Shown: piece by piece, positions 33,914-46,007 of the stretch
How the letters are laid out: each line of letters opens with the position of its first letter
Numbering within the stretch: position 1 is the first letter of the stretch
From: Aquanectria penicillioides
Taxonomy: Eukaryota > Ascomycota > Sordariomycetes > Hypocreales > Nectriaceae
Reading direction: 5' to 3'
Assembly: GCA_003415625.1 (NCBI GenBank)
Contig: PYIU01000002.1
Location: 744,001-808,000 of the forward strand
DNA: 64,000 nucleotides
The notes under the pieces: model-generated
Database searches by the model: none
Told to the model about the DNA's origin: nothing
The model's input: only the letters and a program-made list of their open reading frames with translations
Translations under genes and position numbers: made by a program

Positions 33914-35336
33914 TGTGTCTAGGTGGAGGGATGTCTGGTCGGGTTGGCGCTTTGGTGTAGATGGATATTTCAGTGTCGGATACTGTGGTTGAAGATTGTC
34001 TTGGGGAAAGAGTTGCTTCAAAGCCTTGCGAGGAGGTCTCTATATAGAAATGAGGCCAAGGTGAATAGTCTTCTAGCTCCATCTGTTCGTTGGATATTCA
34101 CATTCGTTCAACGCTACATGATCAGTTGTTCACTCTCACACATCGAGAGACTGTTCTACCAAAGCTCATCAAGAAATTCAAACCAAGAACACTAGGTCTA
34201 CCACGGATTTTTTTTATAGGCCTCAAGGCGTACCATAAATCAAATATTGGTTTGACAGTCAGTACTGTTTAGCAAAATGGTTTCATAATGCCTATAGCTT
34301 TGTCGCTTCAGGGACTACGAGCAAAGGAAGGACGAAGAGCTAAACTCTGGTAGCAGGAATGATCTCCTCTTCTGCCTCTCTTCTTTAAGTTCCATACTCA
34401 CTACCATCATCTTGGCATCCCTCACTTTTTGAGTTTTTTCTTATGATTTGCTCCATTGACATATGATTGACAATTGGTTCATCTGTTCATCTGTTCATCT
34501 GTACTTCATTTTCGTTGCCGTAATCTTATGCCGTAGGCCGCAAAAGTTCGTCTAGTAGCATAAAGATAAAAGAGGAACGTAAAGAAGTTAGAAATGATTG
34601 CATTTTTATTGTTTTAGAAAGAAGTTTTTATATTTGCTAGAGTTCTCATCGAGGTTACGATTTGATCAGATGATCCAAACCCTGCTGTATTGGGTTAATC
34701 GAGACGAATCCACGTTGCTATAGGGTAGGCGACAAGAAGGACGTCAGTCCAAGGAGAATCACATATCTCCCTGTCTACCTTCGCATTGGTCATTGCTATA
34801 GACACGGCACTAAGACCTGCGTACGCGGCGCTCTAGCCACTTTGCTTCATTAGCCTCTATGTTTCTGTTGTTCATTGCCGAGAAGCATGGGTTGCGGTGT
34901 TGACCTAACCTCACCTCGTCCGGCAGCTTCTCTCTTGTGCAACGACCCATGTTCTAACGCGGGCTATGAGGCTTACATAGAAAAAATCAATTAGTCTTGT
35001 AGTAAATTAATCTAAATGGAGTCATTCATTGATATTGAGGCTGCTTCAATTGTGTTTACCCCAGGGCATTGTTTGCTTGGGGGCTCGATTGGCGGCCTTA
35101 CACATAAGGCATAAAAGGGCTCTTAGGCTAACCTGCCGAGGGGACCTCCCCCAGCTATCCATTCGCATCAGCTCAGTTAAACAACCATCCTGAGGAGCTT
35201 CACCCTCAGCTTCTCAGCCCCACGCTCGCAATCCACGTTCGTTAAAGCAGCTGCATTTCAGTTGCGCATTCGATATCCGACCTTCGGAGCTTCGCGACGG
35301 CCTCAATCCTTCCCTCAACACTCCGTGTTCGCCATC
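33914..35336. other. Intergenic, no recognisable gene
   Basis: About 1.4 kb of moderately AT-rich sequence. Holds a short 10-mer tandem (TTCATCTG-type, 34478-34502) and the promoter and likely 5' UTR of the BTB gene, including a CT-rich stretch before 35337. Confidence 0.5.
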
Positions 35337-36334
35337 ATGCCCGCTGACGATCAAACCCACGACAACATCGAAGAGCCTGGCGCTGATGTCGAAATGATCG
35401 AGACGAACGAGCCCGCGCAGGGCACGAATGATGCCAATGCTGGCACGGAAGTCGAAAAAGCCAACGGGGAAGAGCAGGCCTTGGTCGAGACAGACCCCGT
35501 ACAGCCTCGAATCACCTTTGCGAGCTATCTCATGAGCCCTGTTGTCTCTCTCATCGTTGGAGCCGGCGATACCGAGCAGTCCGTTCTCACGGCGCACCAA
35601 GCTCTGCTGACCCAGAGCCCCTATTTCCAAGATATCTGCAATACCTTTGTCGACGACGGAAGTGTAGGCTCAGCCCCCCCAATGCGCGCGCCAGGCTGCG
35701 CTTCGCACAACAGGAGCTAACATCCATTGAATAGCCACGACAGATTGAGCTCACCGATTTAGACGTCGACGCGGTCGGCTGCTTCCTAGAATACCTCTAT
35801 ACCGGCGAATACTTCCCTAAGAAACTGCTCGGCCAGCGCGTGCTTGAAATCGACACTACTGTTCCTTCGGTCGATGACACTGGCGACCAGCTGCTCAAGC
35901 ACGCTCGGGTTTACACATTGGCCGAGAAATTTGAGGTACCGGGGCTTAAGTCGCTCGCCAGCTCCAAGATCCATTGTGTCAACTCGACTGCCAAGGGCGA
36001 GATCGCATACGCACGCTATGTCTATGCTTACACTAGCACCGACGATAATACGATCCGGGCGCCAGTCGCAAGCTTTTGGGCAACGCGGTCCCACACCTTG
36101 CGCTCGGAAGCAGAGGACGAATTCAAGGCACTCTGCTTGGAGCACCCTCAGTTTGGTTATGATGTTCTTAGTATGTTCCTGACCTGACCTAGTTCTCGTG
36201 TGTAAGCGGTACTGACAACTCTAGCCCGTGTCTTGGACGACAAATTGAAGCGTGAGCGCAACGATAAAATGCACCCTGCATCAAGCAGCCACCGTAAACG
36301 TGCCCGTCATAGCAGCGGATCTCGAGACGTTTAA
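35337..36334 (+). CDS. BTB/POZ domain protein
   Basis: Exons 35337-35663, 35735-36170 and 36225-36334 give 290 residues. An acidic N-terminus precedes a BTB fold: V-V-S-L-I-V-G-A-G-D...L-T-A-H-Q-A-L-L-T-Q-S-P-Y-F then, after intron 1, I-E-L-T-D-L-D-V-D-A-V-G-C-F-L-E-Y-L-Y-T-G-E-Y. A basic C-terminal tail (H-R-K-R-A-R-H) could be a nuclear localisation signal. BTB proteins dimerise and often act as CUL3 substrate adaptors; its position among three RING genes fits a ubiquitin-related role, though that link is inference. Confidence 0.85.
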
Positions 36335-37021
36335 ACGGGGAAGAGAGGCACTTCCGACTTCGGAAAGTGGTAGATTTACAGGTGCCATATTCTATTCGGT
36401 CAATAGCGAAGAGCTGTCACGATAGAGTCACCGTGGTCCTTTATATCTTCCTTTATATCTGATATAAAAGATGCGATATAAAGAGGGACAACAAGAGGCG
36501 CTAGGCTTTGAAATTCATGACTTTGGGATCTGGGCGTTTGAGTTGATACATAATGAAGGCCAGGCATAGCAACTGACCATCTGCTACAACTTGCTACAAC
36601 TGTATACACTTGCTATAGGTTTTGATGCCTGGGTGCGAGATTATGGGATTCTGGGATTTTTAAAACTGCACAGGTTCATTGCGCGATCAATGCATCTGCG
36701 CCAAGAACACGGTTCGTGAACTATGCGTAGCGGGCTGATAGCAGGCTCGAACAAGCTTCAACCCGGATTCTGTTCGTAGCATTCTGCTTGCGCATGTTCC
36801 CCGTTCAGCTCCGCTCATTGCTGCTTGAGCAGTGATGTTGCACCCAGTCAATGTTCACCCAGGTTAGAACACGGACAACCGCCATGGCCATGCTTTTAAG
36901 ACGGATTCCTGCGCAGCCAGAGGAATAATAATCGAACTTCTCAATCGGTATCCTAAATTATTAAAACAAGCCATAAAAAATAGACACGGTAACGGGCACG
37001 TTGGCATTAAGAGAACCTACA
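36335..37021. other. Intergenic, no recognisable gene
   Basis: About 0.69 kb between the BTB stop and the third RING gene. No gene-like frame. Confidence 0.5.
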
Positions 37022-37974
37022 ATGGCTGACAATAGCAGAGGGCTGAGAGGGCCCCCCCTGGCCGAGCATGATACCTGGTCGGTCTGCTGGAATGAAGAGG
37101 TTCAAGCAAACGAGGACAGACGGAAACACTCGCTCGAGGATGCAGGGCCAGAGTCTCTGGCTTCACCGACCGCAGAGTTCTTCTGGCCAAAAATCCGTCG
37201 CCATATTCTCGGGCAAGCCGATGACGAGGGCCCAGTCAACGGCGCGTGTTCCATTTGTCAAGAAGTCGTCAGCATCGCCGGCCTCCCAGGACCGGAGCAG
37301 GAAAACCAATCGCCCTACCCCGTGGATCCATGTGTTGTGAGAGTCTGCAAGATCACGCCCTGCGGACACGTATTTTGTCGAGCTTGTCTCCAGCAGGCAA
37401 TGGAGGCCCAGGCACGAGACGAGGCTCGACGGTGTCCGATGTGCCGGCTTCAGCTGTCATGCCGGCAGTGCGGCACCCTTACGAAGATGGCGACGGCTCC
37501 AAGCAGCAGCCAAGACGCCACGGCGGTGCCCAGGAGCCAAGACGATAGCCAAGACGGCAGCCAAGGCTGGGCGCTATCGGCCCCGCAGCCCCCGCCTCGT
37601 CCGCCTCCGCGACGGCCTCCGCCCGGACGCTCTCGGGGGTGGCGCCGACGATCCCGGAGGGTGCGCGGTACGAGCCCGTATGCGGGCGGTGCGCGGCACG
37701 TAGACGGTGGATGGAACGGGTGCGGCGGGGACTGTGGCCCCCGTCGGCGTCGCAGATTGAGGTGGGCTTCGTCGATTTTGTCTACCACGCGCTAGATAGG
37801 CTGGAGGACGCGCGCAAGCAGACGAGCCGCGCCGCGGTGGCAGAGGTGTTCATGAAGGTGCTGGACGACGAGTTTGAGTTTCTGGCGAGGGATCGGGAAC
37901 GGTTCATCGCCGAGGACACGGCGAGAGGGAGGGGGAACCACAACCCTTGGTTTGAGCGTGGGACGACGATGTAG
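37022..37974 (+). CDS. RING-type zinc-finger protein (3 of 3), frame changes midway
   Basis: From the ATG at 37022 the finger is clear: C-S-I-C near 76, P-C-G-H-V-F-C-R-A-C near 113-122 and C-P-M-C near 139, followed by an additional C-x2-C. After about 37520 the first frame degenerates into Pro/Arg-rich text, while the -1 frame from about 37560 to 37974 looks like real protein (V-C-G-R-C, then V-G-F-V-D-F-V-Y-H-A-L-D-R-L-E-D and a charged helical end). A 35-bp intron (37526-37560) would connect them but is shorter than any other here. A one-base loss in the CCAAGACG microrepeat is the alternative. The join is unresolved. Confidence 0.68.
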
Positions 37975-40900
37975 CGCATTGCAGAGCAGAGTCGAGCATG
38001 GCGATCAGTCAGCGGAGGACTCGGCTCAGCAGACTGGCTTGGTTTGGTCGCGTGCTGGGAATAGCAGCAAGAGGACGAATAATATGGAGCGGGTTTCGAA
38101 CATAATGACCCATTCGGTGGGGGTGACATTCAAGACTATCAGGGGGTGTGAGTGGGTAACTCGTTGGCATTCCCACTACCTATGTATGTACAGTACGGAA
38201 GTAGGCGGCATTGGGGACGGAAGCCGACGGAGATGGAACAAGATGAGAGGAGATGAAGCTGACGAGTAGCGGGGAAGATGGCGGATCGCCACGGAGTTTC
38301 AACGGCTGTGAAACTCGAGCAAGCCCGCATCAGTTCCGAAGATCCAAGGGTGGATGCGTGTGTTCCTTTTACGGGACGGGATTACCCCGTACGTGCAGCG
38401 TATCTGCGTATTCCGCTTGGCGGACCTGGACGGCCGGGAATAAAGGCCAAGAGAGGAGAGTCGTAAAATCAACCCCTGCCTGGGGCGAGGAGCAGGCGGG
38501 CGGGTAGGCTCGCGCGGCTTGGGAGAGTGCCGGGTTTCCAGAGGCGTAATTATGATGGGATGGGATGGGATGGGATGGATTTTCATGCGAATTTTTTTTT
38601 TGGGCGAGCGACTACTGTAACATGTCGTTTGCACGTTTCATACATGGTTATCAAAATAGAAAAACTGGTATATACCAGTCGGCAGGCTAGATGACATGTT
38701 CCTGTTTGTGAGTATAAATAACTTACATGGCCTCTGACAGCTAATCAATCCCCATCACAAACGAACCCCCTTGGCTTTTTCAAGGGGGTGTGGGGCAACG
38801 GGCAACGGGGCGAGACAGACAGACAGACAGACATACAGACGGACCAGAAAGTGAAACCGGCCCTGGGAAGAAGAAGGGCAACTGGAGGAGAGGAGGTGGA
38901 GGAGGAGGACGGAAGGGAAAAAAAAAGAACATTCCCCGTTCCCCAAAAAAATCCGCGCCCACACTGACCCGGGCGTCGGAAAGTGGGTGTGCGATTGCGC
39001 GTGTGGTGGAGGGGTGTGCCAGGGTGGTTTCGATTTTCCACAGCCTGTGACCGGGGGACCAAGGCTAAGGATCCCGTCTTAGCCGTGCTGGACGGAGACG
39101 GGGAGAGAGAGAGAGAGCGAGAGACGTGCGAGTGCGACGGGACGGGCGGCGCGCAGGCCTGACCGTGATTGCGAAACCCACACAGCCCAACGAGCACCAT
39201 GGATTCTCTTCTGTTGTTCCCCCCTCCCTTTGTTCCCTGTCTCCCTGCCCTTGTCTCTCCCCATTCCCCTCTTCTTCGTCCCTGGGGAAAAGCATGGGCG
39301 CGAGAGGTGAAAAAAGAGGCCAGTGAATACCTAATACGTAGTGCAGGCGGCGGGGGAGCGACAGCACCAGCGACGCTCGATAGCCAATGGTAGATGATGA
39401 CCTCAACAGCTTGACCATCGCAATTTATTCCCGGCCGCCGACTTTGCCGTGTTTTACGGATCAGCCCAGCCAAAATGTAACCGATCATCAGCGGCCATGG
39501 CCCATGTGCGTGCAAGCCCCGGCGCCGAGCTAGCCCGCCGCACATAGTCTGGTCAGCCTCAAAGCCAAGACAATCTGGAACATGCTCTTGGCTTGCATTC
39601 CTCGCCTGTTTTTTCTTGGTCCTGTAAAATAACGGCACAATGCACTCACTCTCGATGGTTGCTGTTGCTGCTGCTGCTGCTTATGCTTCCCCCCGCCCCA
39701 TGGACAGTCTAAAACATACATGTTCCCGTTGTATGTATATGTGCGTGCGCGCATACGCAACAATCTATGCATGTTGGACATGTTGATCTTCGGGTACGGT
39801 ACCTCCTGCGCAGCTTAAGACAAGGGGACATTTCATTGTTGGCAGCTGGGGTGATGAGCAGCTCCAATTGATCCAACAAGAAAGAGTGTTCAAGGTACAT
39901 GCAATGAAACTCTCCGAGCTTCATGAAAAGTACTGATAATGAGAATGAGCAATAATAAAAATTAAAAAAAAAAACAAAAAAAAAACAAAGAGCCGTGACT
40001 AGCTAACACATGACGAATGTTGAATGATGCGTAAATCGGAAATCGGCACGGATACCCTCTGATGATCGTCGTCAGATTAGATTGGAGACAAAAAAGTAAC
40101 CCAAAAACAACCAGGCAGCAAATAGGCATCAAGACTAGTAGTAGATGAAGAATGAACGAAAAATTCAAATAAAAAAATATATGTACCCTGTCACAAGGCA
40201 GCCATGGAAACTTGTACTTTTTTTTGGTTATTTCATATTATATTATATATATATAAATTTTTTTCATCGTATTTTATTTCAACTCTTCGTTTGCTTACGC
40301 TGCTTCTATATGTAGCAGCAGCCTGATGAGCAGCGTCTTCGGGGAACCAACACCCACTAGAGAAGCAAACGGCACACACCCCCCTAAGTGGGGGAATAGC
40401 ATCATCTCACCGCGGCGGTGCCGGTATCCGATCGCACCCAATCGACCCCGGCAAGTCGGCACGACGTCCATCCACACTTGGTTCTCTTTGGCACATGTTT
40501 GACTTGACCTGACTTGACCTTTGGGAGAAGAATGACCGTAGTTTGGAGCCTTCGCTCCCCTACCCTCCCCCTCCCCATTCCCACCTCGTCTCGTCGTCTC
40601 GCGACGCCCACACCCAACACCCCGTCCAATTGATCCTGTCGTGGTCATTGTTCCTTTCTTCCCCAGCGCGGACGTGATCTGGGTTACTTACACGGATCCG
40701 CCGCCACTCTTGTCCTCTTTGCGGAGCTTGCTCTACCCGTGGATTGTAATGGACAATTGGCATATACAAAAGCGCTCTTTGAAGCTTTTCTCTCCCGGAT
40801 TGAGTTTTCGGTTTCCAATGTTGAAAAAAAGGAAGAAACCAAAAACACATCAATAATGCAATGACACTGTTTCCGTCCCTCTCACTGCACCAGGATTATC

Positions 40901-42624
40901 ATCATCACCATCATCATCATCATCATCATCATGGTCGTCGTATGTCGTGTCGTGTCGTGTCCCCCCCCCTTCCCTACCGGGGCGCCTTCACACGCCCCCC
41001 CTCCTCCAATCCCCCATCCCTCTCGCGCCCCTTTGCTCCAAATAATCGTGGCCGTAGAGTAATAGGTCCTCTGTCACTAAAAGCCAACCAACCTCAACTG
41101 CACCCCCCAAAAAGGCCCCTAACAAGCCCATCGTGTCACTGTCCGTGGCTTCGATTCCCACTTTTTATTTTTCGTTCGGCAGGCATTCGCCGCTACCCGC
41201 TCTCCCGCGCGTCAGAGAGAGAGAGAGAGAGACGACGTAGAGACAGAGAGGGACTGACGGACAGAAAGTCCGGTAATAGGTGTGAATCAAAGCAGCGCAG
41301 GGTGCCCAGGCGAGTGGTGCGTGTGCGTGCGTGTGTGCTGTAATGTGTGGTAGTGGGAACTCGGCCTGCTGCCCTCCCCCGAATCCCAGTCCCACAGAGA
41401 CAGAGAGAGAGAGAGTTGATCCGGGCTCTCTCCAAAAGACCCCGTCCGTCCCCCCGTCCCAGCGAGCTCCCAAAACAAAAATGTCTCCAGTTTCTCCAGT
41501 TGAACGACGCAGCATCAGCAGGTCACGTCTGGACATTCTGGCTTGTCCTCCCTCCTGGCTTCCTAGGTTTCCTCTTGGTTTCAAGGGTAGTTCGGCACAC
41601 GGCTTTCCTCTTGTTCCTGGGTGGACGGGGGAGCCACACAACGCACAGGCTGCTGCCACCGGTCTCCTCCAGTCTCTCCAATCTCCAGTCTCCAATCTCC
41701 CCCAGGCCCATCCTTCTCGGGCTTGTGCGTATTTAATATTTTTTTCATAATAATATTTTTTTTTTTACGTTGCGTTGCGTTGTTGCGTTGCGCTGCCGCT
41801 GTCGCTTCCGCCGCTGCGCTGTCTCGGAAGTACGGCTTCTCCCTCTCCTCCATCGCTGAACGCTCTGGCGCTCTGGCGGCCCTTTTTTTTCTCGTCTGGC
41901 TGGGGGAGCCACTACGCTTCGTTGCCGCTCTGCCGTCCTCTCTTGTTTCTGCATTACGTCTTTTCGGTTTGGCCTGGCTCACCCCGTTTCGCCGCCCGCC
42001 GCGCCCTGGCATCCCGCATGCCGGGCTGGCGCCTCTGTCGTTGTCTTTTTTTGTCTTTTATTAATCCCAACTGTGTCCCCGGGACGCCAAGCATCTCCAT
42101 TCCCGGCTCCTCCATTCACCTATCCGTCCGCCGCCGCCCGTCGTTCTCACTAACCTGACCTTTCGTCACCCAGTCTTGCTGTCTGTTTGTCTGTCGCTGA
42201 CCTTTGGTCCTGATCCTGATCCTGACCCTGACCCTGACCCTGACCCTCCTCAGTGAGGATGCTCACTGTCATCGTCGCCATCGTCGCCCACGGCCACAGC
42301 CACAGCCTTTGAGAGAGTTTGTTGTCAGCACATGAGGAGAGAAAGAGACACACACAGGGCAATAAATAATAAAGAGAGCACACAAGAGAGCTGCCCTCGT
42401 CCAAACAGGATAGAAAGAGATTGGAAGAGACGGCGAACCAGGACTGATCGAGGCTGCACGAGACTTTAAAAGAGTCACGGAGACGGACAACTACCACACG
42501 CAGATCCAACCGCATTCGCATTTCCCCAAAATCTTCCACGACTTGTTATTCTGCCGGCGTCGCACATCGCCGACCATCTTCTAACCCCCTCTTCGAAGCC
42601 AATTTTTTCCTTCCTCCTCCTTCG
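37975..42624. other. 4.6-kb gene-free, microsatellite-rich region
   Basis: No gene recognised. It contains GGGAT repeats (38552-38579), GACA repeats (38815-38840), GA tracts (39105-39122, 41215-41232), A-runs (39963-39988), an ATC run (40899-40931), TGACCTGACTTGACC repeats (40499-40521) and CCCTGA repeats (42208-42246). Long open frames over these tracts are low-complexity artefacts. It may be the promoter or 5' UTR of the gene at 42625, or a non-coding transcript. Confidence 0.55.
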
Positions 42625-43769
42625 ATGGACGGCCTACCCGCCAGCACGGCCATTGCTGGCCTCCTCGTTGTCAGCGGCACCGTCATCGACATCCTCTGGG
42701 ACCTCAACAGCGCCCCGCAGGCCGACACTGCCGTCATCAACCTCGCCCTCCGCGAGGTCAAAGAGTGTCGCTCCTCCATCCACGCCCTAACCAAGACGCT
42801 CAGCCTCATCGAGTCCCGCCAGATCCCTTTCCCGATCGCGTCCCCTGGATCGAGGTCGACGAGCTCGTCGCCACCCTGACCGATGTCGTCCTCGCCTTTT
42901 CCAAGCTCTACGCCCTGTGCTCGAGCATCGAGGTCGAAGCGGCTCGATCTAATCCTGCTGATGCCAGCCGCAAGTACGAGAAGCGCTTGCGGACCCTGTG
43001 CGCTCGCATCCGGTGGCATAACCTGTCCATTGCCATGATGATGACCATTATCAACTGGTACGTGGAGGGGGGGGCGTGTTTTATTTTTCCTTTTTTGCCT
43101 TGACTTACTTCCTTTGTCGCTTGGCTCTGCATCATTTTCCTCGAATCACATCACATCGCATCACATGCACAATGCTAATTCTATAATTGTAGTCCAGCCG
43201 ACACAGATGCCAAGAACAGCCGCGACGAACTCGCCCATCGCATCACCCGCCTCCTCACCTTCAACGTCTCCCTCTCCGCCCGCATGCAGCGCGGCCTCTC
43301 GTCCATGGGCGTCTCCTACGCCCGCATCTCGCCTCCCGTCTCCGCCGCCTCTTCCACCACCTCGACTCCCGAACCCGTGTGCGCTTCCATCCCGTCTGCC
43401 ACCGCCCCTCCGCCAAGCAATTCCTCCCGCGCCGAGCCCACCGGCGTCATGTCTGCCAAGCCCGCCGATGTGGGTCGCATCCCCCGATCCTCTCCCGGCT
43501 GGCCCACCACCTTCTCTGGCTACACCCTCGCCGACGACGCCGTCCTCTCCATCATCTGCCTCCCCGTCGGCATCAACGAGCTGAGGAACGACCGCGACTT
43601 CTATCCCGTCGTCTACCTGAACCAGCCCGGCTACGAGTACGGCGCCTCCATCCTCGACCAATCCAGCATGAGGAGCCCCTCAGCCACGCCAAGCCCGCCA
43701 GGGTCAAGCTGGGAGCCGCAAGACATCTCACCCGTCACATCACAGATCCCAGGACCAGTGGCCCGATGA
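42625..43769 (+). CDS. Protein of unknown function, frame broken at 42826-42834
   Basis: Begins M-D-G-L-P-A-S-T-A-I-A-G-L. At the nonamer CCTTTCCCG (42826-42834) the frame must shift by -1 to continue from I-P-F-P into D-R-V-P-W-I-E-V-D-E-L-V, after which it runs to a donor at 43058. A 135-bp intron (43058-43192) follows, then C-P-A-D-T-D-A-K-N and about 190 more residues, Ser/Pro-rich in the middle and ending in a hydrophobic segment G-Y-T-L-A-D-D-A-V-L-S-I-I-C-L-P-V-G-I. Beyond about 43670 the other frames also look coding, so the true end may reach about 43890. No family recognised. Helical N-terminal half resembles fungal N-terminal domains of STAND-type proteins only vaguely. Confidence 0.55.
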
Positions 43770-43899
43770 TCTTGCAGTGCGCGCCGACACGACGGCGAGG
43801 AGTTTTGCGTGAGGTTAAAGATTGGCATTGCGGACCAAGACCTAAAAATGGTTAGTCCGCCTGAGATTTTCAGGTTTATGGTTTTGGGAAAATTATCAT

Positions 43900-44222
43900 C
43901 ATAGCATTTTTTTTTATCAGGCAAATCGGTGTATAGACAGGGGTTTACTCTTTTTTTTTTCTTTTTTTTTTGGTCAAACATTTTCAGTGTACAGCTACAC
44001 TTGATATCATGAGATTGCCCGTATGGCAAATGTCTTCTTTCTACGTTTTCATTGTTCTCTTTTATTTATTCTATTCCCTCTTCTGACAAAGGGAATCTTG
44101 GGACAGAATCGGCATAGTTCAAGATGGATTTGTTATTCATTCTATTCGTCTATCCTATCCATAGGGAATTAAGAAAATACCAAGGTATATACACCTAAAT
44201 CATGAGCCCCTAACCCTACATT
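43900..44222. other. Intergenic, convergent 3' ends
   Basis: T-rich tracts including runs of eight to ten T (43907-43970). No gene. Confidence 0.5.
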
Positions 44223-46007
44223 CTACATAACCAACTGGTTTCCGTGATACTTGATCTTCTTGTTGTTGCTGTAGGAGCTCACAGAGGCCTCCTTGGTGCG
44301 CTCAGGGAATCCCTCGAACGAAAGAGCATAAGTAGCCACAGAGTGGGCAATCAGCTAGATTCCAGTCAGTTGTGTTATTCGCTCAAATGGGTGAGAAATG
44401 GCCGCTTACCTTAGTGTTGACGACCCACGCAGTGTAGTTGACGTTGCTGAGATCATCGCAGAGCTGGTGATAGCATGGGTCGTACCAGGCACCAGCCTTG
44501 CCACCAAACTGCTCGGCCTCCTCCTTGGTCTTGACGCCCTCAGCACCGGTTGCGATTCCGCCAGCAGGGATACCGCCGCGGATGAAACCGTCATAGTCGC
44601 TGCGACCATCAAAGGGGATGAAGGTGTAGTTCAGGCCCTGCTCCTTGTACCAATCAACGTAGAGGTCTCGGAGCTCCTCGGAACCAGCAGGGCTCTCGGC
44701 ATTCGTGGCGTTGTAGATCTGGTAGGCAAAGTTGGGGCTGCCCATCATGTCATAGTCCATGAACAGACGGATCTTGAGGTTCTCTTCCTCGGGCAACACC
44801 TCGACGTAGTGGTCACTGCCCAAAAGGCCTTCCTCCTCAGCTAATTTCAGTCAGCACACGAATCTTACTCACATGAGTGTCGAGAGAAAAACTTACCGGC
44901 CCACCAGGCAAAGCGGACGCAGTTGTTGACCTTGAACTTGGTCAGCTGGGTGGCAACCTCCAGGACAGAGATGCTGCCAGAACCGTCATCGTTGATACCA
45001 GGTCCCTCAGCAACGCTGTCGCTGTGACCGCCCAGCATAACGCAGTTCTCAGGATCGCCGTCACGAGTCTGAGCGATGATGTTGCTAGTGGAGATGGTCT
45101 TGACCTCGGCATCAATGTAGGCAATGGAGTCAATCCTCTCGCCATTCTGGAGGCGCTTAGCGATGGGCTTGCCATCATTGCCGCCAAGGCCAAAGGTGGC
45201 AACGTGGTTGGGAGAGGGAGTGCCAAGAGTGCCGTGGACTTCGTCATCTTCATAGTTGTAGACGACGGCAGCCACAGCGCCAGCCTTTCCAGCATTCGCG
45301 GACTTGGTGCCGAAGGGGCAAGTTCCTCGGAGGATGAGAGCAATGTTGCCCTTGACAGCGGCGGGGAAATCGGATTCGCTGCAGCCCTCGTTGGCGATGA
45401 GGACCAGATCGCCGTGGACGGGCTGCTTGTTAGCGGTGGGAGGGGTCAATCCCATAGGCGAGGCATCCTTGGGTACATAGTCGCCGAGGACTAGACGGGA
45501 CTCAAAGACGTTGCCTGAGACGGCGGGAAAGGTTGCTTGGAGACGCTGTAGTAATCGCCGAGCTTAGCAAGCTCCGAGGTGATGTACGAGAGGGTACCCA
45601 GGTGGCCTGTTTGATGTCGTGTCAGCTTTCTGTTTCGGCCATGGTTTGAGTGCGATAAGAGTCGCGGGATTGGCAGATGCGCGGTTGCATCGTGACTAAT
45701 TGGAGGTCGGATTCAACGTACCCTCGCTACCGATTACGCGAGTGGGGTGGTTGTACTCCTCCTCGCCGAGCTTGGCGATGTCGTAAAGCTTATTTGCGCG
45801 AGTCTCGAGGTTATCGGCGCTGATGAGGGCCTGCAGAGCCTTGGTGTCAATGATGGGGAGGTCGGCGCTGGCGCTGTCGCTAGAGCTGGGAGAGGACCAG
45901 GGCATTGAGGGCAGCTCGGGAAGGTGCAGAGGCACCTGGGGGATCTTGAGGGCCGACACGCCGGAGAGGGCGGTGGCGGCCACCAAAAGGCCCTTGGAGA
46001 CGGTCAT
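44223..46007 (-). CDS. M28 zinc aminopeptidase (vacuolar aminopeptidase Y type), one frame break
   Basis: Exons 45722-46007, 44897-45606, 44410-44840 and 44223-44354, about 515 residues. A signal peptide (M-T-V-S-K-G-L-L-V-A-A-T-A-L-S-G-V-S-A) precedes a PA (protease-associated) domain and an M28 catalytic domain. Zinc ligands are in G-G-H-S-D-S-V, P-G-I-N-D-D-G-S-G, W-A-A-E-E-E-G (rebuilt across an intron), D-Y-D-M-M-G-S-P-N and Y-H-Q-L-C-D-D. Role: N-terminal trimming of peptides, secreted or vacuolar. In exon 2 the frame must shift -1 at the nonamer CCTTTCCCG (plus-strand 45524-45532) to pass from Y-S-V-S-K-Q-P-F-P to A-V-S-G-N-V-F. Without the shift a stop follows within about ten codons. 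Everything else about the gene looks functional. Confidence 0.85.

Noticed and set aside
38745..39638. 297-codon minus-strand open frame
   Set aside because: Lies over GA/GACA/CT microsatellites; the translation is low-complexity Ser/Pro/Arg text with no domain, and overlapping frames are equally open.
41165..42158. Several overlapping 120-176-codon frames on both strands
   Set aside because: All derive from CT/GA-rich repeats; no start context, splice pattern or family features.
42208..42246. CCCTGA tandem repeat as a possible telomere-like tract
   Set aside because: Fungal telomeres are TTAGGG/CCCTAA; the unit differs and the tract is short and internal.
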